In this document: piece by piece, positions 1 to 6,809 of the stretch | Layout of the letters: the number at the start of each line of letters is the position of its first letter | Position numbering within the stretch: the stretch's first letter is position 1 | From: Candidatus Levyibacteriota bacterium | GTDB taxonomy: Bacteria > Patescibacteriota > Microgenomatia > Levybacterales > UBA12049 | Length of the DNA: 22,437 nt | Direction of reading: 5' to 3' | Assembly (NCBI GenBank): GCA_018061205.1 | Contig: JAGOUP010000003.1 | Span: 1 to 22,437 of the forward strand | Made by a program: the position numbers and the translations under genes | The notes under the pieces: model-generated | Seen by the model: only the letters and a program-made list of their open reading frames with translations | The model's database searches: none | Told to the model about the DNA's origin: nothing

Positions 1-4
1 GGTC

Positions 5-40
5 TACTCTGAACAGAGTATATACTTCATCTGTTATAAT
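5..40 (+). promoter_or_regulatory. Promoter and palindromic operator candidate of the SpoIID-like gene
   Basis: A perfect -10 hexamer TATAAT lies at 35-40. A perfect 7-base-arm palindrome, TACTCTG-AA-CAGAGTA (5-20), covers the place where the -35 would be (12-17, a poor match). A site there could bind a dimeric regulator that blocks or replaces -35 contacts. The expected transcription start, about 46-48, falls at or a few bases before the start codon, so the leader is almost absent. The palindrome is seen directly; its regulatory role is inferred. Confidence 0.5.
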
Positions 41-51
41 AGTATGTGTCC

Positions 52-1737
52 ATGAAAAAACGCTTGCCCTTTTTTTTCGCATATATCTTCGTTTTCCTTT
101 TCTTTTGTGTCATGGCAATACCATCACATGCGGATGACCTGGATGATATCACCAAAAAAATCAACGACCTCACCGCTGCATTGAATAACTCAAAGGCAGC
201 AACTGCACCATTAGAATCGCAACTCAGCAACATGCAAAAACAAATTGCACAGATTAAAGCACGAGTTGTAGCAATCGAAAATGATATTGCGGCGAAAAAA
301 ATATCAATTGATCAAGGGTATGAAAAATTGGCACAACAACAAAAAGAACTCAATACTATCATCCGAGATGTGTATACCGATAGCTACTATGACACGCCTA
401 TAATCACTTTTCTCATCCCCTCTTCGGATGTCACCAAGCAACTGATGTACCAACAAGCAATCACTGATCAAAATAAACAAAAACTAACCACTATGGCACT
501 CACTCTCCAAGATCTCGAAACAAAAAAAGAAACCATGGAAAGTGAACAAACGAGATTGGCATCGGTCAAAGCATCTCTGGATGTGCAATCAGCAAAGCTC
601 GATGAAACCGTCAAAGGCGCAAAAACGTTTCAATCAAAACTCTCTGGAGAGATCGCTGAGCTTTCAGCAAAACAGCAATCAATTTTGTCTGCAAAAAGTG
701 GTAGCTTTACCTTTAGTATTGGCGAAGGAGAACTAGCAGACGAACTCCTCTCTTCTATCAAAGGTTTTCGAGAGGGAGCACCTGGAGGATACTTTGCGAT
801 TTTTTCTTTTGGCGGCTATACTCATCGAAAAGGTATGAGTCAATACGGAGCGAGGGGGCGAGCTGCAGCAGGACAAAATTTTGTCGATATTCTCAAAGCA
901 TATTATGGTAAGGAACCAGTGGACAAAGATACCAATGGGAACATCAAAGTGTCAGGCTACGGTGAAATAGACTTTGAGACAACCTATCTCTATGGTATCG
1001 CTGAAATGCCCTCTTCGTGGCCACCAGAAGCCCTCAAAGCACAAGCAGTAGCTGCTCGAACCTATGCTTTTCGAGCAAAAGCAGCAAACAATGAAATTTG
1101 TACCACTGAGGCGTGCCAAGTCTTCAATAAAGGCAAATCCGATAATCCTCCTGGTGAATGGAAAGCAGCTGTTGATGCAACAAAAGGAAAAGTACTCGAT
1201 GATGTCGTCACCTACTTTGCTTCAACGCATGGTGGATTTGCCTCACCTATTGGTTGGGATACAAAAAGTGGGGCTGGTGGCGAGAATTTTATCGATGATT
1301 CATGGGAAAAAGCAGGAGCATCTCCATGGCTATATAAAGCATGGTGGCGAGAACATTATAGTAATAGTGGTAATACGTGCGGTAGATCAAATCCCTGGCT
1401 TTCTCCTGAAGAAATGGCAGATATTGTAAATGCTGCAATAGCGCTCAAAGACTCAGGAGGTATAGAAACGGGAAGAATTACTCCTATAACTACCGGGTGT
1501 TGGGGAGGAAATCCGTATAGTATGGAAGAACTCCGCAATGTCACCGCAGGAAAAGGTGGTATCAGTAGTGCCAATAGCGTCTCTGTATCCCAAGGAAACG
1601 GCACAACAAATAGCGTAACTATAAATGGCGTAACCCTCAGTGGCGAAGAATTTAAAAAAGCAGTTGCGCTTCGTGCACCTGGCTATGTCCGTATTCCACA
1701 AAGTGGCTTTTCATTCTTTAATATAGAGAAGAAGTAA
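52..1737 (+). CDS. SpoIID/LytB-domain cell-wall protein with N-terminal coiled coil
   Basis: This is a probable exported peptidoglycan-active protein. The N-terminus (MKKRLPFFFAYIFVFLFF...SHA) is a typical signal peptide, followed by a long Gln/Lys/Glu-rich coiled coil (about residues 30-220), as in the regulatory halves of CwlO/PcsB-type wall hydrolases. A glycine-rich stretch leads into a SpoIID-type domain: GGYTHRKGMSQYGARGRAA (about 257-275), then the family hallmark EMPSSWPPEALKAQAVAART with its Glu, and VTYFASTHGG. SpoIID enzymes are lytic transglycosylases acting on denuded glycan. In a non-sporulating organism the likely job is wall remodelling. A GTG six bases upstream (46) would be a leaderless start, but the ATG at 52 opens the signal peptide cleanly. 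The coiled-coil/SpoIID pairing is common in CPR genomes from memory. Confidence 0.85.
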   Translation: MKKRLPFFFAYIFVFLFFCVMAIPSHADDLDDITKKINDLTAALNNSKAATAPLESQLSNMQKQIAQIKARVVAIENDIAAKKISIDQGYEKLAQQQKELNTIIRDVYTDSYYDTPIITFLIPSSDVTKQLMYQQAITDQNKQKLTTMALTLQDLETKKETMESEQTRLASVKASLDVQSAKLDETVKGAKTFQSKLSGEIAELSAKQQSILSAKSGSFTFSIGEGELADELLSSIKGFREGAPGGYFAIFSFGGYTHRKGMSQYGARGRAAAGQNFVDILKAYYGKEPVDKDTNGNIKVSGYGEIDFETTYLYGIAEMPSSWPPEALKAQAVAARTYAFRAKAANNEICTTEACQVFNKGKSDNPPGEWKAAVDATKGKVLDDVVTYFASTHGGFASPIGWDTKSGAGGENFIDDSWEKAGASPWLYKAWWREHYSNSGNTCGRSNPWLSPEEMADIVNAAIALKDSGGIETGRITPITTGCWGGNPYSMEELRNVTAGKGGISSANSVSVSQGNGTTNSVTINGVTLSGEEFKKAVALRAPGYVRIPQSGFSFFNIEKK

Positions 1738-1756
1738 TTGTGGGTGTATAATACAA

Positions 1757-1850
1757 ATTGTTCTATTGCTATATTGATCAATTGCTCCCTCACCAATCTC
1801 TCCCCTGAGGAGAGGAAAAACAATATAACAATCGAACAATGAAACAATTT
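1757..1850. repeat. Palindromic ATTGYTNN element with hairpin insert
   Basis: Four 8-base units starting at 1757, 1765, 1773 and 1781 (ATTGTTCT, ATTGCTAT, ATTGATCA, ATTGCTCC) are followed by a 30-base insert and then four inverted units at 1819, 1827, 1835 and 1843 (AACAAT plus two bases). The insert holds a hairpin, CTCTCC (1798-1803), loop CCTGA, GGAGAG (1809-1814). The element starts 19 bases after the SpoIID-like stop and ends 10 bases before the next ATG. It fills the whole intergenic gap and could fold as an RNA hairpin that ends or insulates transcription. It is one of ten arrays of this repeat in the window. Confidence 0.8.
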
Positions 1851-1860
1851 TTCTCATTTT

Positions 1861-2529
1861 ATGCCTGATCTTTTTATTAAGCCAAAAGAAGAACAATCAA
1901 CAATAGCACCTGCTGGTGGTATCACTGATACCAATCCCTCTGATGTCATTCGTCCACTGGCTTCCTCTGAAAATCATATCCATGCACTCGCACAATTTTG
2001 TGTGAATCCAAAAACATTGATTTTAGAAGGGAAAAATGTGGCTGGACAAATAAAACTGTTTGTCAGACGACACATCATAACCAATGTCCCTTGGATTTTT
2101 ACAACTCTTGTACTGCTCCTCATTCCTTTTTTGATTCAAATACTCCTCACCATTACCAATACGCCCCTTACTAACTTGCCGCAAAATTTTATAATGATAT
2201 TTCTCTTGTTTTACTATCTCATTAGTTTCACCTATGCATTTGTCAATTTCATTAATTGGTTTTATAACATTATTATTATCACCAATACCGAAATCATCGA
2301 TATTGATTATTCCGACGTTATCTATCACGATGTTGCAGCAACAAATGTCAATCTCATTGAAGATGTGAATTATACACAACTCGGATTTATTCGAGGACTA
2401 TTTAATTTTGGAGATCTATTTGTCCAAACAGCAGGTGGCAAGGAAAATATTGAAGCACTAGCTATCCCGAAACCAGCAAGCATAGCACGACTGATTTTAG
2501 ACTTCATTGGGAAAGGAGAAAACGACTAA
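1861..2529 (+). CDS. bPH-like two-helix membrane protein
   Basis: A 222-residue protein. A soluble N-terminal part (1-75) is followed by two hydrophobic helices (about 77-99 and 112-138) and a C-terminal globular part. Right after the second helix, the stretch FYNIIIITNTEIIDIDYSDVI followed by NVNLIEDVNY resembles the bacterial pleckstrin-homology (bPH/YdbS-like) fold, in which a two-helix hairpin precedes a beta-rich domain starting with 'Y..ITN..II'. No enzymatic motif is visible. There is no clear Shine-Dalgarno; the ATG lies just after the inverted half of the palindromic repeat. The stop is directly followed by the small membrane gene at 2531, so the two are probably co-transcribed. The bPH assignment is from pattern only. 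Confidence 0.6.
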   Translation: MPDLFIKPKEEQSTIAPAGGITDTNPSDVIRPLASSENHIHALAQFCVNPKTLILEGKNVAGQIKLFVRRHIITNVPWIFTTLVLLLIPFLIQILLTITNTPLTNLPQNFIMIFLLFYYLISFTYAFVNFINWFYNIIIITNTEIIDIDYSDVIYHDVAATNVNLIEDVNYTQLGFIRGLFNFGDLFVQTAGGKENIEALAIPKPASIARLILDFIGKGEND

Positions 2530-2530
2530 C

Positions 2531-2752
2531 ATGGATATTATTTCTTTTTTCTCACTCACATTTTTATTTAAAATTCTTCTTTTGGTACTGATCGGTGGCT
2601 ATGCGATTTTTTGTCTCGTTGTCCTCAGTCAAGTACGAGTGATGAATCGTATTATCAATTTTGGTTTTATTTCAACAGTACTTTTTTATCTAGCGATTGT
2701 TTTTGTTATCCTCTCTCTTTCACTTTTTGGGTTTGCGCTTGCTATACTATAA
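2531..2752 (+). CDS. Small two-helix membrane protein (DUF5657-like)
   Basis: A 73-residue protein made almost wholly of two membrane helices (about 10-33 and 45-72) joined by a short polar turn with SQVRVMNRI. It resembles the small DUF5657-type proteins of CPR genomes, as far as memory serves; no function is known. An upstream TTG (2507) would extend it into the previous gene, but the ATG at 2531, one base after the previous stop and with GGAG at 2513-2517 upstream, is the better start. Tight coupling with the bPH-like gene suggests one membrane-associated unit. Confidence 0.65.
   Translation: MDIISFFSLTFLFKILLLVLIGGYAIFCLVVLSQVRVMNRIINFGFISTVLFYLAIVFVILSLSLFGFALAIL
2740..2748 (+). promoter_or_regulatory. 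Extended -10 promoter inside the preceding gene's end
   Basis: TGC-TATACT (2740-2748) is an extended -10 element located within the last codons of the small membrane gene. The next ATG (2756) lies seven bases after it, so a transcript from here would be leaderless. No good -35 is visible, as is usual for extended -10 promoters. Confidence 0.45.
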
Positions 2753-2755
2753 CTA

Positions 2756-4465
2756 ATGACTGAGTCAAAAGTAACATTTGCCAATATCGTTTCTACTCCT
2801 ACAGAAACTTCATGGTCACAAGCATACACAGCAGGAAAACTCTATGCTGTTCTCTCACTGGAAGGAACAGAGAGTGATCCAGCACACTTGGCCGCAGTGG
2901 GCAAAGAAATCATCAATGCATTAGTTGAAGAATTTTTTACCCTAGAGACCAAAGATCTGACAACGATAAAAACAGCGGTTATCCAAACAACACAAAAAAT
3001 TCCCAAAGATATAGACGCCTGTTTGGTTGTCATTTCTTTGGTCAATAATATTCTCTATGCATTTTCATTGGGCGGAGGAAAAGTAGCTATCAAACGTCGC
3101 GATAAAATCGGTATCATTTTGCAACCAAACGATGACGAAGTACACGTGCAAGCTGTCTCTGGATTTTTAGAAAATAACGATATGATCATACTCCAAACAA
3201 AACAATTTGCTGAAAGTATCTCGCCTTCCGACCTCGAATCTTTTGCAACACCTGCTGAAGCTGTTGAGATACTATCTCCTAAAATTCATGAGAAAGAAAT
3301 AGGGGGCGCATCAGCAATTGTTCTCTCTTTTGTGCAAGAAGCAGAACCGGAAATAGTAGCAGTAACCGAAACATTTCAAGAAGAAAAAGAGGAAGAAGTG
3401 CCATCAGCACTAGAAGATGAAGTAACACACAGAGAACCTTTGAAACGATCATTTGCTTTTCCAAAACTGCACCTAAAACTCCCAAAACTTGCAATAAAAC
3501 TTCCCCGAAAAACGCTTTTACTGCTTTTGATACCACTCATTTTGATAGGTATTCTTGCATTTAGCATCTATACCACCAAACAAAATCAAGAGAATGCGAA
3601 AGTCCAACAACTATTTGATACCGTCTACCCGCAAGCACAAAAAAAATATGATGAAGGACAAGCACTCCTCTCTCTCAATGAACAACTCGCTCAAGATGAT
3701 TTTTTAGCAGCAAAAACAATTCTTGAGAATAATAAAAGTAAGTTCTCCTCTGGGTCTGACCAAGAACGACAAATACTCGAGCTCTTGGATAAAGTAAATG
3801 CAGTGGTCAAAGAAGATGCAACTGGCTCTTCACTCAAAGCAACAGAAACTGATACCGCAAACAGTCCTCTCCTCTCAGCGCTTTTGAAAAATAAGGCAAT
3901 TTATGTCACTGCTGGTGATACAACAATATATACGGGTTCAAATACCAGTGTCCAGGATGCAACAGGAAAAACAATTATAGCAAATGATGATGATTGGAAA
4001 ACGATTGGTGGACTCGGTGCCTTTGGCACCAATATTTATGTGTTGGATAAAACAGGAAAACAAATCCTCAAATTTTTGGGTGGTGCTTCCGATAGTAAAT
4101 CTGTCTATGCATCAGGCGATTTCGAAAAAGCAACAGCTATGGCAATAGACAGTTCAATTTATGTCCTCAATACTGATGGATCGGTCAAGAAATTTACTCG
4201 AGGTACTGCTGACACCTTTGGGGTAACAGGGCTAGAAGTACCACTCAAATCCCCAACCAGAATCGTAACGAATGCAGATACCGAAAACGTGTATATCCTC
4301 GATCCCGGCACTGCTCGCATCGTGGTACTGGGTAAAACAGGTGCATTCAAAACAGCATATACCGCAACCATCCTCAAAAATGCAAAAGATTTTGATGTAC
4401 AAGAAGAAGAGAAGAAGATCTATATTTTATCGGGCAGCAAAGTTTTTGAAATCAATATTCCTTAA
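2756..4465 (+). CDS. Degenerate PP2C-like domain, membrane helix and beta-propeller
   Basis: A 569-residue protein. Residues 1-200 follow the PPM/PP2C phosphatase layout: a core strand near YAVLSL, the segment LYAFSLGGGKVAIKRRDKIG (family form 'NVGDSRAYLLR') and LENNDMIILQTKQFAE (family form 'L..GD.LLL.SDG'). The metal-binding aspartates of those motifs look replaced, so the domain may be catalytically dead. A Lys/Pro-rich basic linker leads to one membrane helix (about 248-272). The extracytoplasmic part has a helical spacer, then repeated strands such as NIYVLDKTG, SIYVLNTDG, NVYILDPG and KIYILSGS, an NHL-like propeller. The domain order suggests that an outside sensor is tied to an inside phosphatase-like module. 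It follows the small membrane gene by three bases. Confidence 0.65.
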   Translation: MTESKVTFANIVSTPTETSWSQAYTAGKLYAVLSLEGTESDPAHLAAVGKEIINALVEEFFTLETKDLTTIKTAVIQTTQKIPKDIDACLVVISLVNNILYAFSLGGGKVAIKRRDKIGIILQPNDDEVHVQAVSGFLENNDMIILQTKQFAESISPSDLESFATPAEAVEILSPKIHEKEIGGASAIVLSFVQEAEPEIVAVTETFQEEKEEEVPSALEDEVTHREPLKRSFAFPKLHLKLPKLAIKLPRKTLLLLLIPLILIGILAFSIYTTKQNQENAKVQQLFDTVYPQAQKKYDEGQALLSLNEQLAQDDFLAAKTILENNKSKFSSGSDQERQILELLDKVNAVVKEDATGSSLKATETDTANSPLLSALLKNKAIYVTAGDTTIYTGSNTSVQDATGKTIIANDDDWKTIGGLGAFGTNIYVLDKTGKQILKFLGGASDSKSVYASGDFEKATAMAIDSSIYVLNTDGSVKKFTRGTADTFGVTGLEVPLKSPTRIVTNADTENVYILDPGTARIVVLGKTGAFKTAYTATILKNAKDFDVQEEEKKIYILSGSKVFEINIP

Positions 4466-4493
4466 AAAATAGCCTCATATTTTTATTAACGCT

Positions 4494-4553
4494 ATTGTTA
4501 TATTGCTGAATTGCTCTATTGCTAACAATTTAACAATGTAACAATACAACAAT
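4494..4553. repeat. Empty palindromic ATTGYTNN element, possible terminator
   Basis: Four direct units (starts 4494, 4502, 4510, 4518) abut four inverted AACAATNN units (starts 4524, 4532, 4540, 4548) with no insert. The result is a 60-base palindrome whose variable NN positions are mostly mismatched. It sits 28 bases after the stop of the propeller gene and before the smpB promoter, so an RNA hairpin here could separate the two transcription units. It is the insert-free form of the arrangement that surrounds the four-helix-bundle gene at 17056-17498. Confidence 0.8.
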
Positions 4554-4564
4554 TCGCTACTAAA

Positions 4565-4593
4565 TTTACATTTGAAGCTGTTTGGGGTAAACT
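4565..4593 (+). promoter_or_regulatory. smpB promoter (leaderless)
   Basis: TTTACA (4565-4570), a 17-base spacer, then TAAACT (4588-4593). The ATG at 4600 is seven bases past the -10, where transcription should begin, so the mRNA is predicted to be leaderless. No Shine-Dalgarno is present. Confidence 0.65.
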
Positions 4594-4599
4594 ACCCTT

Positions 4600-5034
4600 A
4601 TGAAAATTACGAATAAACGGGCTTTTTTTGATTATGAGATAAAGGAGCGCATCGAAGCGGGGGTAAATCTGTATGGTGCTGAAGTAAAAGCTATCAGACT
4701 CGGTCATGTCGATTTGACGGGCAGTCATGCCCGAATCATCGGGGCTGAAGCATATCTGATCAATGCAAAAATCCTCCCGTATAAATACTCACGACCTGAA
4801 GGATACAATGAAACGAGAAATAGAAAACTACTGATGCACAAAAAAGAAATCATCAGTATCAAATCAAAACTAGACGGGGAAAAACTCAGTCTCATCCCCA
4901 TATCTCTCTACCAAAAACACGGCTTTATAAAAGTTGAACTCGGTCTTGGAAAAGGCAAAAAACAGTATGACAAACGAGCATCGATTAAGAAAAAAGACAT
5001 CCGCCGCGACATGGAAATTGAGGCTAAAGGATGA
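4600..5034 (+). CDS. smpB: SsrA-binding protein SmpB
   Basis: A 144-residue protein, close to the usual family length. It binds tmRNA and brings it to stalled ribosomes for trans-translation. The family signatures are clear: an N-terminal NKRAFFDYEI, then ERIEAGVNLYGAEVKAIRLGH (family 'E.GI.L.GTEVKSLR.G'), AYLINAKILPY, RNRKLLMHKKEI, LIPISLYQKHGFIKVELGLG (family 'P...Y...G..K....L..GKK') and the basic C-terminal tail KKQYDKRASIKKKDIRRDME that mimics a codon-anticodon duplex in the A site. The gene encoding its RNA partner starts 48 bases after the stop codon. Termination on TGA supports the standard genetic code. Confidence 0.97.
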   Translation: MKITNKRAFFDYEIKERIEAGVNLYGAEVKAIRLGHVDLTGSHARIIGAEAYLINAKILPYKYSRPEGYNETRNRKLLMHKKEIISIKSKLDGEKLSLIPISLYQKHGFIKVELGLGKGKKQYDKRASIKKKDIRRDMEIEAKG

Positions 5035-5043
5035 CCTATTACC

Positions 5044-5072
5044 TTGACTTTTGAGGCAAAATCTGGTACTAT
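5044..5072 (+). promoter_or_regulatory. ssrA promoter
   Basis: TTGACT (5044-5049), 17-base spacer, TACTAT (5067-5072) preceded by TG at 5064-5065, an extended -10. It begins nine bases after the smpB stop and places transcription start within a few bases of the mature tmRNA 5' end (5083). The tmRNA therefore has its own strong promoter instead of relying on read-through. Confidence 0.65.
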
Positions 5073-5082
5073 TTCACTACTT

Positions 5083-5518
5083 GGGGATGAATACGATTCG
5101 ACAAGTGAGCACATTTAAAAACTGCAAGCCGACTTTGATGAGTAGTCGTTAAACAGAATCAAAAAATAAATGCTGGTTCAAACCGCATTAAAGAATTAGA
5201 AGGGATGCTCGCTTCAGTGAAAGCTGAATTGAAAGCTCTTTCTTTTTCTGGACCTAGTGCCCAACCGCTGTATTTAGCAGCCTAAGATACTAGTCCTGTT
5301 CATATCACTCTTTTCTCAGTGAGAAGGTATGGGCATAAACTTAGCTGAGATTATAATAAAGTGCTTTGGTTGGACGCTTTACCGAATTTATCAACCTTGA
5401 TTATATTTTTTCCTGTCGATTGGATAAGAATATAGTGACTCTTTAATAATCGACTACGCTTGTAGAAGTTTTTATAGTAATTTCTTGCACTCGAGTTCAC
5501 TACTCGACATCTCCACCA
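5083..5518 (+). ncRNA. ssrA: Transfer-messenger RNA with an unusually long (about 37-codon) tag
   Basis: The tRNA-like ends are complete: GGGGATG (5083-5089) pairs with CATCTCC (5508-5514), followed by A and an encoded CCA (5516-5518). The T arm is TCGAG-TTCACTA-CTCGA (5491-5507). The conserved 5' box GATTCGACA and the 3' box GACTACGCTTGTAG match canonical tmRNA. An H-type pseudoknot PK1 can be drawn: CGACT (5130-5134) with AGTCG (5144-5148), and TTGAT (5135-5139) with ATCAA (5158-5162). After it comes an A-rich run, then the resume codon GCT (5172). The tag frame reads AGSNRIKELEGMLASVKAEL, then KALSFSGPSAQPLYLAA, and stops at TAA (5283-5285). The terminal LAA is the usual protease degron. 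Tags are usually about 8-35 residues from memory. The 3' end is five bases from the stop codon of the convergent Fic gene. Confidence 0.95.
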
Positions 5519-5523
5519 AAATC

Positions 5524-6660
5524 TTAAAGAGCTGTAAATAGTTTTAAATAATCTTTATAGACATACGTTTTTCCGTACGTTTTTTCTACATTTCTTTGCT
5601 CCAAAATACCTAATTCCATAAATCTCTCAATCGTTGTATATGATGCTTGAATACTATTTCCTGACCATTCTGCAATTTTCTTAGCATCTACTATAGGCAA
5701 TTTAAAAAGATTCTGTAAAATTTTGACACCGGTAGGGGCTCCTCTTCCTAATGAATGAATTTTATCCATATCTTTTTCTCTTAAATCCATGATTTTATTT
5801 GACGTGTCTATAGCATCTTTTGCAATTTCTGATATGCCTGTAAAAAAGAATATCAACCATGCCCTTACATCACCCTTTGTATGATAACTATGCAGTAGAT
5901 CAAAATATTTTTCTCTCCTTTTATCATTTCCACCAAAAAATTTTGATAAGTATAAAACTGGTCGTTCAAGTACATTTTCTTTATATAAGTAAAATGTTAC
6001 TAAAAGTCGCCCCGTTCTTCCATTACCATCTTGAAAGGGATGAATTGTTTCAAATTGAGCATGAGCAAGTGCTATTTTCATAAGAGGGCTATAGTAATCG
6101 CTATATAAGAATTTTTCTAAATCATGTAATGCTTGGTTCATTTCATTAGGTGGAGGCGGTACATACAGTGCGTCTGATGGAGATGTACCCGAAATCCAAT
6201 TCTGTGATGTTCTAAATTCACCAGGAGTTTTTGATTTAAATCGTTCATGTGCAAGCAATATAGCATGTGTTTCTCTCAAAAATCTTAATGTTAAAGGAAA
6301 CTCCTTCATCCTATTTAAACCATAATTCATTGCATCGATATAAGCTTGTATCGTATCTACATCATCAGGTAGGTCATCTTCAATTGCTGCCTCAGCTTTA
6401 ATGCTGTCGATTAAATCGGCCTTTGTTCCTTCGATTTGACTTGAAAATGCTGCTTCCTTTCGAACATACATGTAAATAAAAAAATCTAAATCTGGCAACC
6501 TCTGTGTAACACCATCCAGCTTTGCAAGATTGTGCCCAGCCCAAAACTCCAACTCAGATATTGTTTGATCCACACGCAAACTTTGAATATCTGGTGGGAA
6601 AGAGGATGGTATAAATGCTGAATATCCCTTTGGCTGTTTAATTATTTTTCCAATTTCCAT
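5524..6660 (-). CDS. Fic-domain adenylyltransferase with built-in inhibitory motif and wHTH
   Basis: A 378-residue Fic protein, probably transferring AMP from ATP to a hydroxyl of a target protein. An N-terminal Fic_N-type helical domain carries the inhibitory motif SSQIEG (73-78), matching (S/T)xxxE(G/N). This is the class II arrangement, in which the glutamate blocks ATP until relieved. The catalytic motif HPFQDGNGRTGR (207-218) is fully intact. The C-terminal 80 residues (NLFKLPIVDAKKIAEWSGNS...TIERFMELGILE) form a winged helix typical of this subfamily. The promoter is overlapped by a 31-base palindrome (6681-6711), so autoregulation through the winged helix is plausible. No separate antitoxin gene is adjacent. 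The gene lies convergent to ssrA. Confidence 0.93.
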   Translation of the reverse strand: MEIGKIIKQPKGYSAFIPSSFPPDIQSLRVDQTISELEFWAGHNLAKLDGVTQRLPDLDFFIYMYVRKEAAFSSQIEGTKADLIDSIKAEAAIEDDLPDDVDTIQAYIDAMNYGLNRMKEFPLTLRFLRETHAILLAHERFKSKTPGEFRTSQNWISGTSPSDALYVPPPPNEMNQALHDLEKFLYSDYYSPLMKIALAHAQFETIHPFQDGNGRTGRLLVTFYLYKENVLERPVLYLSKFFGGNDKRREKYFDLLHSYHTKGDVRAWLIFFFTGISEIAKDAIDTSNKIMDLREKDMDKIHSLGRGAPTGVKILQNLFKLPIVDAKKIAEWSGNSIQASYTTIERFMELGILEQRNVEKTYGKTYVYKDYLKLFTAL

Positions 6661-6680
6661 AGTTTAATTTGGCAGTAGTG

Positions 6681-6718
6681 ATTTAAAGCATAATAGCATT
6701 ATACTTTAAATCTGTCAA
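6681..6718 (-). promoter_or_regulatory. Fic gene promoter overlapped by a 31-base palindrome
   Basis: On the minus strand, TTGACA (6718-6713), a 17-base spacer and TATTAT (6695-6690) form a near-consensus promoter. An inverted repeat with 14-base arms and one mismatch (6681-6694 and 6698-6711, centre AGC at 6695-6697) covers the spacer, the -10 and the start region. This is an ideal repressor operator. The arms read ATTTAAAG-x-ATAAT. The predicted leader is about 22 bases without a Shine-Dalgarno. Confidence 0.7.
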
Positions 6719-6772
6719 GTGAATTTAAACCCTACGCCTACTTTGGACACTCCTATAAATAGCCCTATAGTC

Positions 6773-6801
6773 TTGACAGCGACTGTTTTTTTTGGTATAC
6801 T
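6773..6801 (+). promoter_or_regulatory. Promoter of the SET-domain gene (leaderless)
   Basis: A consensus TTGACA (6773-6778), 17-base spacer, TATACT (6796-6801). The ATG at 6810 coincides with the expected transcription start. A TTG at 6792 in the same frame cannot be used, because it lies upstream of the -10. Confidence 0.75.
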
Positions 6802-6809
6802 CTCCTCTC

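Noticed and set aside
5148..5285. A 45-codon tmRNA tag starting at GTT after TAGTC
   Set aside because: TAGTC matches the bases before the E. coli resume codon, but here AGTCG is needed as the 3' strand of PK1 stem 1. The A-rich run followed by GCT at 5172 fits the usual spacing after PK1, giving 37 codons.
6698..6703. TATAAT on the minus strand as the -10 of the Fic gene
   Set aside because: It is only nine bases from the TTGACA. TATTAT at 6695-6690 has the correct 17-base spacing; the TATAAT is part of the palindrome.
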